From positions 5,262,001 through 5,326,000 of the forward strand of contig CP087965.1 of assembly GCA_024703855.1 (NCBI GenBank): a DNA stretch of 64,000 nucleotides, written 5' to 3'. The position numbers and the translations under genes are program-made. The notes under the pieces are model-generated. The model had not been told where the DNA came from and did not search any database. It was given only the letters and a program-made list of their open reading frames with translations. The number at the start of each line of letters is the position of its first letter. The first letter of the stretch is position 1. Source of the DNA: Polaromonas sp. P2-4 (GTDB lineage Bacteria > Pseudomonadota > Gammaproteobacteria > Burkholderiales > Burkholderiaceae_C). Positions 19,752 to 30,453 of this stretch are shown here, in pieces.

Positions 19752-19870
19752 TGCCCCCCGAGGGGGCTAATTTCCCTTGGGGCGGCCCGGCGGAAAATTG
19801 CTTGCCCCCACGCTTGTCACTTCGTGCAATGCGTTGCCCCCCGAGGGGGCTGAACTTGGCTTGGGCGGCC
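19752..19870. repeat. two copies of a GC-rich dispersed repeat
   Basis: Copy one (19752-19790) reads TGCCCCCCGAGGGGGCT then cttggggcggccc; copy two (19835-19870) repeats TGCCCCCCGAGGGGGCT then cttgggcggccc. Each can fold as a cccccgaggggg hairpin and may act as a terminator between glnB and the converging LOG gene. Confidence 0.65.
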
Positions 19871-19910
19871 CTTCGCTGCGTTCGCCGGTCGCAGCGCCCA
19901 GGCGCGCTGG

Positions 19911-20510
19911 TTAAATCTGGTCCAGCCGGCTGGTGGGCGCCGTCATGCCCGCCGTCTGCACCAGCTGCTGCAGCAGTAACTGCGCGTCGCTGCCGGTGCA
20001 AATCAGCTCCATCTGCCAGTCGCTCATGAAGCCGTTCTGGACGGCAGAGCCCAGAAAGGCCAGCAGGCTGTCGTAGTAGCCGCCCATGTTGAGCAGGCCC
20101 ACAGGCTTGTCGTGGTAGCCCAGCTGGCGCCAGGTCCAGACTTCAAAAACTCTTCCAGTGTGCCAATGCCGCCCGGCAGGGCAAAAAGCATCGGCGTGCT
20201 CGGCCATGATGCGTTTGCGCTCGTGCATGGTCTCTACGATGTGCAGTTCGGTGCAGCCGGTGTGGGCCCATTCCTTTTCCACCAGCGCCTTGGGGATCAC
20301 GCCGACCACCCGACCGCCGGCGGCCAGCGCTGCGTCGGCCATGATGCCCATCAACCCGTTGCGGCCGCCGCCGTAGACCAGCTGGCCGCCGTGCCGGCCA
20401 ATCCAGCTGCCGACGTCACGCGCCACTGCGGAAAATTCGGCTGTATTTCCGGGACGCGAGCCGCAGTACACGCAGACTGAAAAAGCGGGTTTTGTCGTAT
20501 CGCCAGTCAT
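19911..20510 (-). CDS. LOG-family nucleoside 5'-monophosphate phosphoribohydrolase
   Basis: About 199 residues. It has VYCGSRPG, LVYGGGRNGLMG, VIPKAL, and FEVWTWRQLGYHDKP. LOG proteins cleave cytokinin or purine nucleotides to free base and ribose phosphate. The expected catalytic PGGIGTxEE is missing in the raw reading, replaced by CPAGRHWHTGRV. Two nearby T-runs explain this: one base too many near 20195 and one too few near 20150 restore ALPGGIGTLEEFFEVW. Because they compensate, the frame stays open. The start overlaps the dgkA stop as ATGA. Confidence 0.88.
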   Translation of the reverse strand: MTGDTTKPAFSVCVYCGSRPGNTAEFSAVARDVGSWIGRHGGQLVYGGGRNGLMGIMADAALAAGGRVVGVIPKALVEKEWAHTGCTELHIVETMHERKRIMAEHADAFCPAGRHWHTGRVFEVWTWRQLGYHDKPVGLLNMGGYYDSLLAFLGSAVQNGFMSDWQMELICTGSDAQLLLQQLVQTAGMTAPTSRLDQI

Positions 20511-20954
20511 ATTGCAAACCGCTGAAACAAGGCCATGGCCCAGGTGCCTGCGCAAAGCAGCAAACTGAGCAACACGGCGGCGCTGCCCATGTCTTTGGCA
20601 CGCTTGGAGAGGTCGTGCCACTCGGGACCAATGCGGTCAATGGCGGTTTCAATACCGGTGTTGAGCAGCTCGACAATCATGATCAGAATGACTGTGCCGG
20701 CCAGCAAAACAGTTTCAACCCAGCTGCGGCCCAGCCAGAAGGCGGCGGGAATCAGCACAATGGAGGTGATGGCCTCCTGGCGAAAAGCTCGTCTCGTGCC
20801 AGCCCGCGCGCAGGCCGGCGATGGAATAACCCAGCGCATACCAGACGCGACTTAGACCCTTGCGGTGTTTTTGGGGGTTGACCGATTCATCGGTGACCGG
20901 GTGAGGGCCGGTGCTGGCTTTTGCGGAAGCTGAAAACGGGGCTTGTTCGGACAT
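20507..20954 (-). CDS. dgkA: diacylglycerol kinase, one frameshift
   Basis: About 148 residues, with a 30-residue polar N-terminal extension, then GLSRVWYALGYSIAGLRAGWHETAFRQEA and the catalytic VELLNTGIETAIDRIG. Three hydrophobic segments match the small trimeric membrane kinase that recycles diacylglycerol to phosphatidic acid. One extra base near 20783 breaks the frame between HET and FRQEA. It is followed by the LOG gene with a 4-bp overlap. Confidence 0.9.
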
Positions 20955-20992
20955 TGGGCGATTGTCGCGCAGCTTTATGGCACATTGATGTT

Positions 20993-21264
20993 AGAACCTG
21001 TTCACGATTTATTTGGGGTCGCGCAAGTGGATGTTCGGGATGGGCTGCAAGGCGCAAAATCCAAGCCAAGGCTTGTGCCTTGGCTGATTTTGCAACGCCG
21101 CAGACCGCCCTGAAAATCCACTTGCCCTACGGGGTTGGGACGAAATCGGGCGATTTGCCCACCCAATTGCTTGCATGGGCACAAGCCCATGCTGCGCAAC
21201 GTGGGCGAGCAACACATCCCGATTGCGTCCCAACGCGGCCCCAAATAAATCGTGAACAGGTTCT
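20993..21264. mobile_element. 272-bp MITE-like element with 26-bp terminal inverted repeats
   Basis: The left end starts agaacctgttcacgattt at 20993 and its exact inverse complement ends at 21264; the arms match over 26 bp and, after one mismatch, four more. Inside are two hairpins: one around 21054-21094 (agccaaggc-ttgt-gccttggct) and one around 21174-21193 (gcatggg-cacaag-cccatgc). There is no credible gene. The right end forms the last base of the RDD stop codon. No transposase is nearby, so it would be moved in trans. Confidence 0.75.
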
Positions 21265-21809
21265 CAGGTGTGATCAGGTGCCGTCACCTTGCTCTTTGCG
21301 CCCCGTTTTGGTTTTTCGGGTGCGACCCAGGTCACCAGCCGCGTGCCGGTCCAGGCGTCGTGCCAGAACTGCTGCTGTGGGTGAAAGCGCGCCAAAATGG
21401 CCCAGATGGCCACCCAACCCAGCGTCAGCACGGCACCTTCCATACCCGGCAGGCCCAGCAGCCAGCTGACACCCAGTGGCGGTAAAAACCACAGCCAGCT
21501 CAGCAGATAGCGCAGCAGGGCGCGTTGTTGGGTGACAGGGGCGCCGTTGACATCCACGACGCGGATGTTCCAGGTTTTCATGGCCAAGGTTTGTCCTTTG
21601 GCCCAGAACCAGACGAAGTAAATGCCAAAAATGACAAAAACAAAGGCTTGCAAGGCGTGGCGGTTGTCCATCGCGTTGCGTGTCTGGCTCAGGGTGCTGA
21701 ACAGGTAGCCAGCGATGAAGACCACACCAAACATCAGCATGCCTTCGTACATCCAGCAGGCCATGCGTCTTGGAAGCGAGGGTGTTTTTTGGGTGTTGGA
21801 TACTATCAA
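21264..21809 (-). CDS. RDD-family membrane protein
   Basis: 181 residues with RRMACWMYEGMLMFGVVF, a middle KGQTLAMKTWNIRVVDVNG and FWHDAWTGTRLV. Three hydrophobic segments fit the RDD family of inner-membrane proteins, of largely unknown function (some affect ion transport). The likely start is a TTG inside a dispersed repeat; the next in-frame ATG would remove the conserved RRMAC arginines. The stop codon is completed by the MITE-like element end. It lies downstream of DUF3106, DUF3619 and ECF sigma factor genes. Confidence 0.8.
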   Translation of the reverse strand: MIVSNTQKTPSLPRRMACWMYEGMLMFGVVFIAGYLFSTLSQTRNAMDNRHALQAFVFVIFGIYFVWFWAKGQTLAMKTWNIRVVDVNGAPVTQQRALLRYLLSWLWFLPPLGVSWLLGLPGMEGAVLTLGWVAIWAILARFHPQQQFWHDAWTGTRLVTWVAPEKPKRGAKSKVTAPDHT

Positions 21810-21819
21810 TTTTGTAGCG
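21800..21819. repeat. dispersed palindromic repeat, core-only copy 5, at the RDD start codon
   Basis: atactatcaattttgtagcg matches the core of the repeat family; the TTG start of the RDD gene lies within it. Confidence 0.5.
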
Positions 21820-21893
21820 TAAAGTAAGCGCAGCCAAAGGGCTGCAGCACTGATTGATTAATAACCGGGCCAGCTTGACGCACTGGCGGATTT

Positions 21894-22682
21894 TCAGCGC
21901 TGGGGTGCTGCGCTGTTTGCGCCGGTGGGGACTCCTTCCGCAGCAGGGCTGGTGACTGCGGCCGGTTGTGAAGGCGCTATTTTAGGCGCAGGCTTGGCGC
22001 CCGGCTTGTTGGGATGCGGGGGCACGTCCGCCAGCTTCTGCGGAGCCACGGGTTTGACCGCCGTTGCGGCCCCGGTCGGCTTGGGGCTGGCCTTGGCCGC
22101 CAGTTTTTGCTTTTCTTCAGCGCTGAGTGCCTGATAAGTTTCCCACTTGGCCTTTTTCTCTTCGGGGGTCAGTTGTGTGGACAGCTCTTTGGTTTTGGCA
22201 AAGTTAAGCCGTGCCTGGGCGCGCTGCTGCGGGCTCAGCGTGACCCACTCGTTCATGCGGCTGTGCATGGTTGCCTGCCCTTCCGGTGGCAGCGAAGGAT
22301 AATTTTTGGAGATTTCCAGCCATTTGCGCTTTTGCGGCTCACTGATCGTGTTCCAGCTGGAGGCCAGGGGCTTGAGCGTTTGCTGCTGCAAAGGAGTGAG
22401 GTCTGTCCAAGAGGGGCCGGAAGCAGCGGTTTTGGTGGATGCCGCTACAGGCGGCTTGGCTGTAATGGGGCCACTGGCAGATGCTGCCGGGGCGGTCGCT
22501 TGCGCAAAACCTGTGGCAGGCAAGGCCAGCAGGCCCGCTATCAGTAGGCCAAACGACAACAACCTCAGCTGCAAAGCCCAAGCGCCCGTTGCAGAGGGCA
22601 TCAACAAAGTGGGGCGGCTAACAGGCGGCTGAGCGTGTAAAAAGGCTGCTGGCGCGATCATTTGGACAATTTGGGCAGTCAA
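21894..22682 (-). CDS. DUF3106 exported protein
   Basis: Up to 262 residues. A hydrophobic segment LLSFGLLIAGLLALPATGFAQA is a signal peptide or anchor. The central domain has repeated LT/LS-x-x-Q-like turns (LTPLQQQ, LSPQQRAQA, LTPEEKKAK, LSAEEKQ) resembling helical periplasmic sensors of the Spy/CnrX type. The tail is Pro/Ala/Lys-rich. The start is uncertain: TTG at 22682, ATG at 22661 or an ATG just before the signal peptide. It is likely co-transcribed with the DUF3619 and sigma genes upstream. Confidence 0.75.
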   Translation of the reverse strand: MTAQIVQMIAPAAFLHAQPPVSRPTLLMPSATGAWALQLRLLSFGLLIAGLLALPATGFAQATAPAASASGPITAKPPVAASTKTAASGPSWTDLTPLQQQTLKPLASSWNTISEPQKRKWLEISKNYPSLPPEGQATMHSRMNEWVTLSPQQRAQARLNFAKTKELSTQLTPEEKKAKWETYQALSAEEKQKLAAKASPKPTGAATAVKPVAPQKLADVPPHPNKPGAKPAPKIAPSQPAAVTSPAAEGVPTGANSAAPQR

Positions 22683-22685
22683 GGC

Positions 22686-23111
22686 TTAGCGGGTAGCCTT
22701 GAGGAACTGGACAAAACCGGGATCTGAGAACGCTTCCGGGGGAGTTCATCGGTGAGCAGTGCCACGTCAACCTCGGCCAGCTCCTGGGCGCGGTTGTCGT
22801 TTTGAATCGAATTGATGGCCAGCAGGCCGACCACCAGCGCAATCAGCGGCAGCACGGAGCCAATGCGGGCCCACCAACTCAGGCCGTCGTCGGAGCCCCC
22901 GGTCAGCGCAGCGCTACCGCCGACGTTGGCAAGGCTGGCCACGGTTTCGGTTTTTGCAATTTTTCGCTTGGAGACAGCTTGAACGCGCGGCGCGCAGGCG
23001 TTCGGAGATGTCGTAAGGCAGGTCTGCTGCACCGGCGGACAGGTAAGACCCGGTTTTCAGACCGAAGCGGTCTTGCAGGATGTCTGCTCTTTGCAGTAGT
23101 GAATTATTCAT
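22686..23111 (-). CDS. DUF3619 membrane protein, two frameshifts
   Basis: About 142 residues after repair: LQDRFGLKTGSYLSAGAADLPYDISERLRAAR, then a polar linker, one transmembrane helix (GSVLPLIALVVGLLAINS), and QNDNRAQELAEVDVALLTDELPP with a repaired end FSDPGFVQFLK. Breaks lie near 22980 and 22738. A cytosolic N-terminal domain, one helix and a short periplasmic tail, encoded by an ATGA overlap with an ECF sigma factor, is what one expects of an anti-sigma factor; this role is inference. Confidence 0.75.
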
Positions 23112-23673
23112 AGCTTTATACCTTTGGCGCTCAGTGCTTTGCTGAGGGCCTGAACTGCCCGGGAACAGTGTGTTTTGACGCTGCCTTCCGAGCAACCCAT
23201 GGCGGCAGCTGTTTCAGCCACATCCATCTCCTCCCAGTAACGCATCAGAAACGCTTCCCGTTGACGGCCCGGCAACTCCTTTATTTCCAGTTCGATCTGA
23301 TGAAATGTTTGCGCCCGCTGCGTAGCATCTTGGGCGCTTTCTGTGCCTTCAGAGTTGGTTAGGGTCTCTAAAGTTTCCAGAAGATCAAAATCTCCGTCTT
23401 CTCCCGGGGATTCGAAGTCACTCATGTTGGAAAAAGAGCGTTTCTGGTCTTGCGACGGCGAAACCAGTCCAGCGTGGTGTTGGACAAAATCCGCTGAAAT
23501 AGCATGGGCAGCTCGGCAGCGGGTTTGTCGCCGTAGTGATGCGCCAGTTTCATCATGCTGTCCTGAACGATATCGAGCGCAGTTTCGTCATCCCGAACGT
23601 GATAAATGCTGCGCTTGAAAGCGCGTTTTTCAACGCTTTTCAGAAAGTCAGAGAGTTCTTGTTCAGTTGCCAA
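23108..23673 (-). CDS. ECF-type RNA polymerase sigma factor, one frameshift
   Basis: About 189 residues. Region 2 shows ALDIVQDSMMKLAHHYGDK and LPMLFQRILSNTTLDWFRRRK; region 4 shows ELPGRQREAFLMRYWEEMDVAETAAAMGCSEGSVKTHCSRA. A T-run near 23434 is one base short; restoring it joins ALFSN to MSDFESPG. I choose the TTG at 23673 (MATEQELSDFLKSVEK); an ATG at 23751 is possible. Its stop overlaps the DUF3619 start. The upstream 240 bp to ilvB hold both promoters and a candidate ilvB leader peptide. Confidence 0.85.
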
Positions 23674-23880
23674 CGGTGTGGGGTTCCGGTTTGTCCAGCG
23701 CTGTCGTTGTTGTGGTCTGCGGATACCGCCTGTAGGCGGCTGATCGGGCATGCAGCCCAAGCTGGCCCTGTAAAATTATCGCATCACGGCAGACTCTGTC
23801 AGGCGCTATTCCTGCCAATGCGGCATTAGAGTCCCGCGAAATGTCATAATATCGCTTGCAATTTAAAAGGCAAACGGGTC

Positions 23881-23949
23881 ATGACTCGGCGGATTATGTT
23901 TCTGCTTATGGTTTTGGTCTCAAGTCTCGACGCTGCTTCACAAGAGTGA
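23881..23949 (+). promoter_or_regulatory. candidate leader peptide upstream of ilvB
   Basis: A 22-codon reading frame starting ATG ACT CGG, rich in Ile, Leu and Val (IMFLLMVLV), ends 50 bp before ilvB. This composition is typical of branched-chain attenuator peptides. I see no clear terminator hairpin between it and ilvB, so the mechanism is unproven. Confidence 0.35.
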
Positions 23950-23999
23950 GCGAAGAGGCACCCAAGGTATTTCGTTAGAGAAATTCACAAAGGTTCATC

Positions 24000-25784
24000 A
24001 TGGAAATCTCCAAGGCGGAAATCACTTCCGCAGCAGCCGCGCCTGCAAATTCAGCAGCAAATGCACAAGAACTCCGGGGCGCAGAAATCCTCATAAAAGC
24101 ACTGCAGGCCGAAGGCGTCAAACACGTCTGGGGCTACCCCGGCGGTGCTGTTCTGCATATCTACGACGCTTTTTACAAGCAAGACTCGATTCAACACATT
24201 CTGGTGCGCCACGAGCAGGCTGCGGTTCATGCCGCCGACGGTTATGCGCGTGCAACAGGTAATGTCGGCGTTGCGCTGGTCACCTCCGGCCCGGGCGTCA
24301 CCAATGCTGTGACCGGTATTGCGACGGCCTACATGGATAGCATCCCGATGGTGATCATCACCGGCCAGGTGCCAACCCACGCCATCGGCCTGGATGCGTT
24401 CCAGGAATGCGATACCGTTGGCATTACCCGTCCCATCGTCAAGCACAACTTCCTGGTCAAGGATGCGCGCCAGATGGCCGACACGCTGAAAAAGGCATTT
24501 CACATCGCCCGCAGCGGCCGGCCCGGCCCGGTGGTCGTGGACATTCCCAAAGACGTTTCCTTCAACAAGGCGCTTTACACCGGCTACCCGCAGAGCGTTG
24601 AAATGCGGTCCTACAACCCGGTGCGAAAAGGCCATGGCGGGCAAATCCGCAAGGCCCTGCAATTGCTGTTGGCTGCCAAGCGGCCCTATATCTACACCGG
24701 TGGCGGCGTGATACTCAGCAATGCCTCGCAGGAGCTGCGCACGCTGGTGGACATGCTGGGCTACCCCTGCACCAACACGCTGATGGGCCTGGGTGCGTAC
24801 CCGGCCAGCGACAAAAAATTCCTGGGCATGCTGGGCATGCACGGCACCCTTGAAGCCAACAACGCGATGCAGCACTGCGACGTGTTGCTGGCCGTCGGCG
24901 CCCGTTTCGACGACCGGGTGATCGGCAATCCCAAGCACTTTGCGCAAAACGAACGAAAAATCATTCACATCGACATCGACCCTTCCAGCATTTCCAAGCG
25001 GGTCAGGGTGGATATTCCCATCGTGGGCGATGTGAAAGACGTGCTGACCGAGCTGATCGCCATGATCAAGGAATCGGGCCTCAAGCCCGATGCCAATGCG
25101 CTGGGCGGCTGGTGGGACACGATTGAAGGCTGGCGCAAGCGCGACTGCATGAAATACAGCCTTGGCAAAGGCGATGTGATCAAGCCGCAGTACGTGGTTG
25201 AAACGCTTTGGAACATGACCAAGGATGCCGACACCTACATCACATCTGACGTGGGTCAGCACCAGATGTGGGCCGCGCAATACTACAAGTTTGATGAGCC
25301 GCGCCGCTGGATCAACTCTGGCGGTCTGGGTACCATGGGCGTGGGACTGCCGTACGCCATGGGTATCAAGCTGGCCAAACCTGAGTCAGAGGTGTTCTGC
25401 ATTACCGGCGAAGGTTCGATTCAAATGTGCATTCAGGAGCTTTCAACCTGCCTGCAGTACAACACGCCAGTCAAGATCGTGTCGCTTAACAACCGCTACC
25501 TCGGGATGGTTCGGCAGTGGCAAGAAATCGAATATGCAGGTCGCTACAGCAGCAGCTACATGGACGCACTCCCCAACTTTGTGAAGCTGGCCGAAGCCTA
25601 TGGCCATGTGGGCATGCTGATTGAAAAGCCGCAAGATGTTGAGCCCGCGTTGCGCGAAGCCCGCAAGCTCAAGGACCGCACGGTGTTCATGGACTTCCGC
25701 ACGGACCCCACAGAAAACGTGTTCCCAATGGTGCAGGCCGGTAAAGGTATCAATGAAATGCTGCTGGGCTCCGAAGACCTCTAA
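24000..25784 (+). CDS. ilvB: acetolactate synthase, large catalytic subunit
   Basis: 594 residues, intact. ThDP-dependent enzyme family: HVWGYPGGAVLHIYDAF, the catalytic Glu in RHEQAAVHAADGYARATG, TSGPGVTNAVTGIATAY, and the ThDP/Mg motif GEGSIQMCIQELSTC followed by NNRYLGMVRQWQE. It condenses two pyruvates, or pyruvate with 2-oxobutyrate, as the first step of valine, leucine and isoleucine synthesis. AAAGG lies before the ATG. It leads an ilvB-ilvN-ilvC cluster. Confidence 0.96.
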   Translation: MEISKAEITSAAAAPANSAANAQELRGAEILIKALQAEGVKHVWGYPGGAVLHIYDAFYKQDSIQHILVRHEQAAVHAADGYARATGNVGVALVTSGPGVTNAVTGIATAYMDSIPMVIITGQVPTHAIGLDAFQECDTVGITRPIVKHNFLVKDARQMADTLKKAFHIARSGRPGPVVVDIPKDVSFNKALYTGYPQSVEMRSYNPVRKGHGGQIRKALQLLLAAKRPYIYTGGGVILSNASQELRTLVDMLGYPCTNTLMGLGAYPASDKKFLGMLGMHGTLEANNAMQHCDVLLAVGARFDDRVIGNPKHFAQNERKIIHIDIDPSSISKRVRVDIPIVGDVKDVLTELIAMIKESGLKPDANALGGWWDTIEGWRKRDCMKYSLGKGDVIKPQYVVETLWNMTKDADTYITSDVGQHQMWAAQYYKFDEPRRWINSGGLGTMGVGLPYAMGIKLAKPESEVFCITGEGSIQMCIQELSTCLQYNTPVKIVSLNNRYLGMVRQWQEIEYAGRYSSSYMDALPNFVKLAEAYGHVGMLIEKPQDVEPALREARKLKDRTVFMDFRTDPTENVFPMVQAGKGINEMLLGSEDL

Positions 25785-25900
25785 GTCACACGCGCCCATT
25801 ACCAAAACTTATTTATCAACCGTCAACTGACGAATCTATTGCCTGCCAAGCCTGCGCATTACCGTGCGCAGGGGAGGGCAGCGAAAAGAGGAATCTTCTT

Positions 25901-26392
25901 ATGAAACACATCATTGCAGTTTTGCTGGAAAACGAGCCTGGCGCGCTTTCCCGCGTTGTCGGGCTATTCTCGGCCCGCGGTTACAACATTGAAAGCCTGA
26001 CGGTCGCTCCGACCGAAGACCCGAGTCTGTCCCGCATGACGATTCAAACCAGTGGTTCGGACGATGTCATTGAGCAGATCACCAAACACCTGAACCGCCT
26101 GATTGAAGTGGTGAAGGTGGTTGATCTCACCGAAGGCTCTTACACCGAGCGCGAGCTCATGATGGTCAAGGTACGCGCGGTCGGCAAGGAGCGCGAAGAA
26201 ATGAAGCGCATGGCTGATATATTTCGTGGGCGAATTATCGACGTGACTGAAAAAAGTTACACGATTGAGCTGACGGGTGACCAGTCCAAGAACGATGCGT
26301 TTCTGGAAGCCATTGACCGCAGCGCTATTCTGGAAACGGTGCGAACGGGTTCAAGCGGCATTGGCCGTGGTGAGCGAATTCTGCGAGTTTGA
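25901..26392 (+). CDS. ilvN: acetolactate synthase, small regulatory subunit
   Basis: 163 residues (the longer ilvN/ilvH type). The N-terminal ACT domain reads IAVLLENEPGALSRVVGLFSARGYNIESL, followed by TERELMMVKVRA. It activates the large subunit and confers valine feedback inhibition. AGAGGAA precedes the ATG. It lies 116 bp after ilvB and 77 bp before ilvC. Confidence 0.95.
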   Translation: MKHIIAVLLENEPGALSRVVGLFSARGYNIESLTVAPTEDPSLSRMTIQTSGSDDVIEQITKHLNRLIEVVKVVDLTEGSYTERELMMVKVRAVGKEREEMKRMADIFRGRIIDVTEKSYTIELTGDQSKNDAFLEAIDRSAILETVRTGSSGIGRGERILRV

Positions 26393-26460
26393 AGTTGCCG
26401 GTGAAGGCCTCGCTTGCGGCGCTTTTGCCGGATTTGTTTGATTTATTTGTGATTACCTAG

Positions 26461-27487
<1,027 letters not shown>

Positions 27488-27518
27488 TCTTCCGGTTTTT
27501 CAGGCCTTGTCCTGCAAG

Positions 27519-27549
27519 AAGCCGCGCAAAGTTCTTGCGCGGCTTTTTT
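27519..27549 (+). terminator. intrinsic terminator of the ilvBNC cluster
   Basis: An 11-bp stem aagccgcgcaa/ttgcgcggctt with a 5-base loop and a T-run. Confidence 0.9.
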
Positions 27550-27653
27550 AATTGCACCGTCATATTTGCGGACAAATGGGGCTGCATCGCAGTAATACGA
27601 ACCCCTGATTTGGTATCCTTGTGAATGGTACTTACTGGTCTTCCAGGGTTTAT

Positions 27654-27692
27654 TTGCTATTAAATTTATAGCTGCTTGCGCGCACCAATTGT
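27654..27692 (-). repeat. dispersed palindromic repeat, copy 6
   Basis: ttgctattaaatttatagct followed by gcttgcgcgcaccaattgtg. It ends immediately before the pssA ribosome-binding site AGGAG. Confidence 0.6.
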
Positions 27693-27710
27693 GCTTCAGG
27701 AGTGTTTTTT

Positions 27711-28541
27711 ATGCATGATGGCGAGGAATCTTCTTCAGTAACCGAAGAGATAGTCATACGCAAGCGTCGCAAGGGCATTTACATACTGCCCAACCTGTTC
27801 ACACTGGCTGCGCTGTTTGGTGGCTTTTATGCGATCGTCATGGCCGTGAACGAGCGCTTTGACCAGGCCGCGATCGGTGTGTTTGCCGCCATGGTGCTTG
27901 ACAGCCTGGACGGCCGGGTTGCCCGCATGACCAACACCCAAAGCGCATTTGGCGAGCAAATGGATTCCTTGTCTGACATGGTGTCGTTTGGTGCGGCCCC
28001 GGCCCTGATCTCCTACATCTGGGCTCTCAAAGGACTGGGGCGCTGGGGCTGGCTGGCCGCCTTTGTTTACTGTTCATGTGCGGCCTTGAGATTGGCCCGG
28101 TTCAATGTGAACACGGCGGTGGTTGACAAACGCTATTTTCAGGGCCTGCCATCTCCGGCAGCGGCGGCCTTGATCGCCGGATTTCTCTGGCTCATGACTG
28201 AATCAGGCTTCAAAGGCCGCGACACCTTGTGGGGTATTTCCATCCCCTGGATCACGTTTGCCCTGGCCTTGTATTCGGGGCTGACCATGGTGACCAACGT
28301 GCCTTTCTACAGCTTCAAAGACGTGGGCATGAAACGCAGTGTCCCCTTTGTGGTCATCGTGTTGATTGCGTTGGGAATTGCCGTGATCAACATCGATCCG
28401 CCGACAGTGGTGTTTGGCCTGTTTGTGCTGTATGGCTTGTCGGGTTATGTGTTGTATGGCTGGCGCAAAGCCAAGGGGCAGCAGACCAGCGTGATCTCAA
28501 CATCCACCGACGAGCCAGACGAGCGCGGCCTTCACAAATAA
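27711..28541 (+). CDS. pssA: CDP-diacylglycerol-serine O-phosphatidyltransferase
   Basis: About 276 residues, an integral membrane enzyme with around 8 hydrophobic segments. The CDP-alcohol phosphotransferase motif D-G-x2-A-R-x8-G-x3-D-x3-D is complete in DSLDGRVARMTN followed by FGEQMDSLSD. It makes phosphatidylserine, the precursor of phosphatidylethanolamine. I choose the ATG at 27711 because AGGAG lies 8 bases upstream; a GTG at 27702 overlaps that site. Confidence 0.94.
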   Translation: MHDGEESSSVTEEIVIRKRRKGIYILPNLFTLAALFGGFYAIVMAVNERFDQAAIGVFAAMVLDSLDGRVARMTNTQSAFGEQMDSLSDMVSFGAAPALISYIWALKGLGRWGWLAAFVYCSCAALRLARFNVNTAVVDKRYFQGLPSPAAAALIAGFLWLMTESGFKGRDTLWGISIPWITFALALYSGLTMVTNVPFYSFKDVGMKRSVPFVVIVLIALGIAVINIDPPTVVFGLFVLYGLSGYVLYGWRKAKGQQTSVISTSTDEPDERGLHK

Positions 28542-28560
28542 ATTGTGGTACATTGATCGC

Positions 28561-28614
28561 ATGAAACGAATTTCGCTAGCACTACTGCTATCTGCCAACG
28601 GGCGGAGACGGTAG
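28561..28614 (+). promoter_or_regulatory. leuL: leuA leader peptide (leucine attenuator)
   Basis: A 17-residue peptide MKRISLALLLSANGRRR whose Leu run uses CTA, CTA, CTG, CTA; CTA is rare in such a GC-rich genome. A terminator hairpin follows at 28635-28668, and the segment caacgggc in the peptide's 3' half can pair with gcccgtt of that hairpin as an antiterminator. This is the classic layout of transcription attenuation by leucyl-tRNA supply. Confidence 0.85.
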
Positions 28615-28634
28615 CGCACGCGTACACCCAATTC

Positions 28635-28668
28635 AACGGCCCGTTTGCACCAGCAACGGGCCGTTTTT
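28635..28668 (+). terminator. attenuator terminator before leuA
   Basis: A perfect 11-bp stem aacggcccgtt/aacgggccgtt around a 9-base loop, followed by five T. It lies between the leucine-rich leader peptide and leuA. Confidence 0.88.
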
Positions 28669-28688
28669 CTTTGGGTTGCTGGATTTGA

Positions 28689-30407
<1,719 letters not shown>

Positions 30408-30453
30408 TTTACCTTTCCACGACATACAGCAAGCAGCGCAACAGGAGCCAGCC

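Noticed and set aside
19752-19870. The GC-rich repeats considered as a riboswitch or rRNA-like structure
   Set aside because: They are simple hairpins repeated twice with no conserved aptamer-like core and lie between converging genes.
21002-21244. Short minus-strand frames inside the MITE-like element
   Set aside because: They are confined by the inverted repeats and hairpins, lack ribosome-binding sites, and have no recognised similarity.
24051-25280. A 409-codon open frame antisense to ilvB
   Set aside because: It has no family pattern and only mirrors codon bias of ilvB; similar shadows lie opposite ilvC, leuA and the tail fibre gene.
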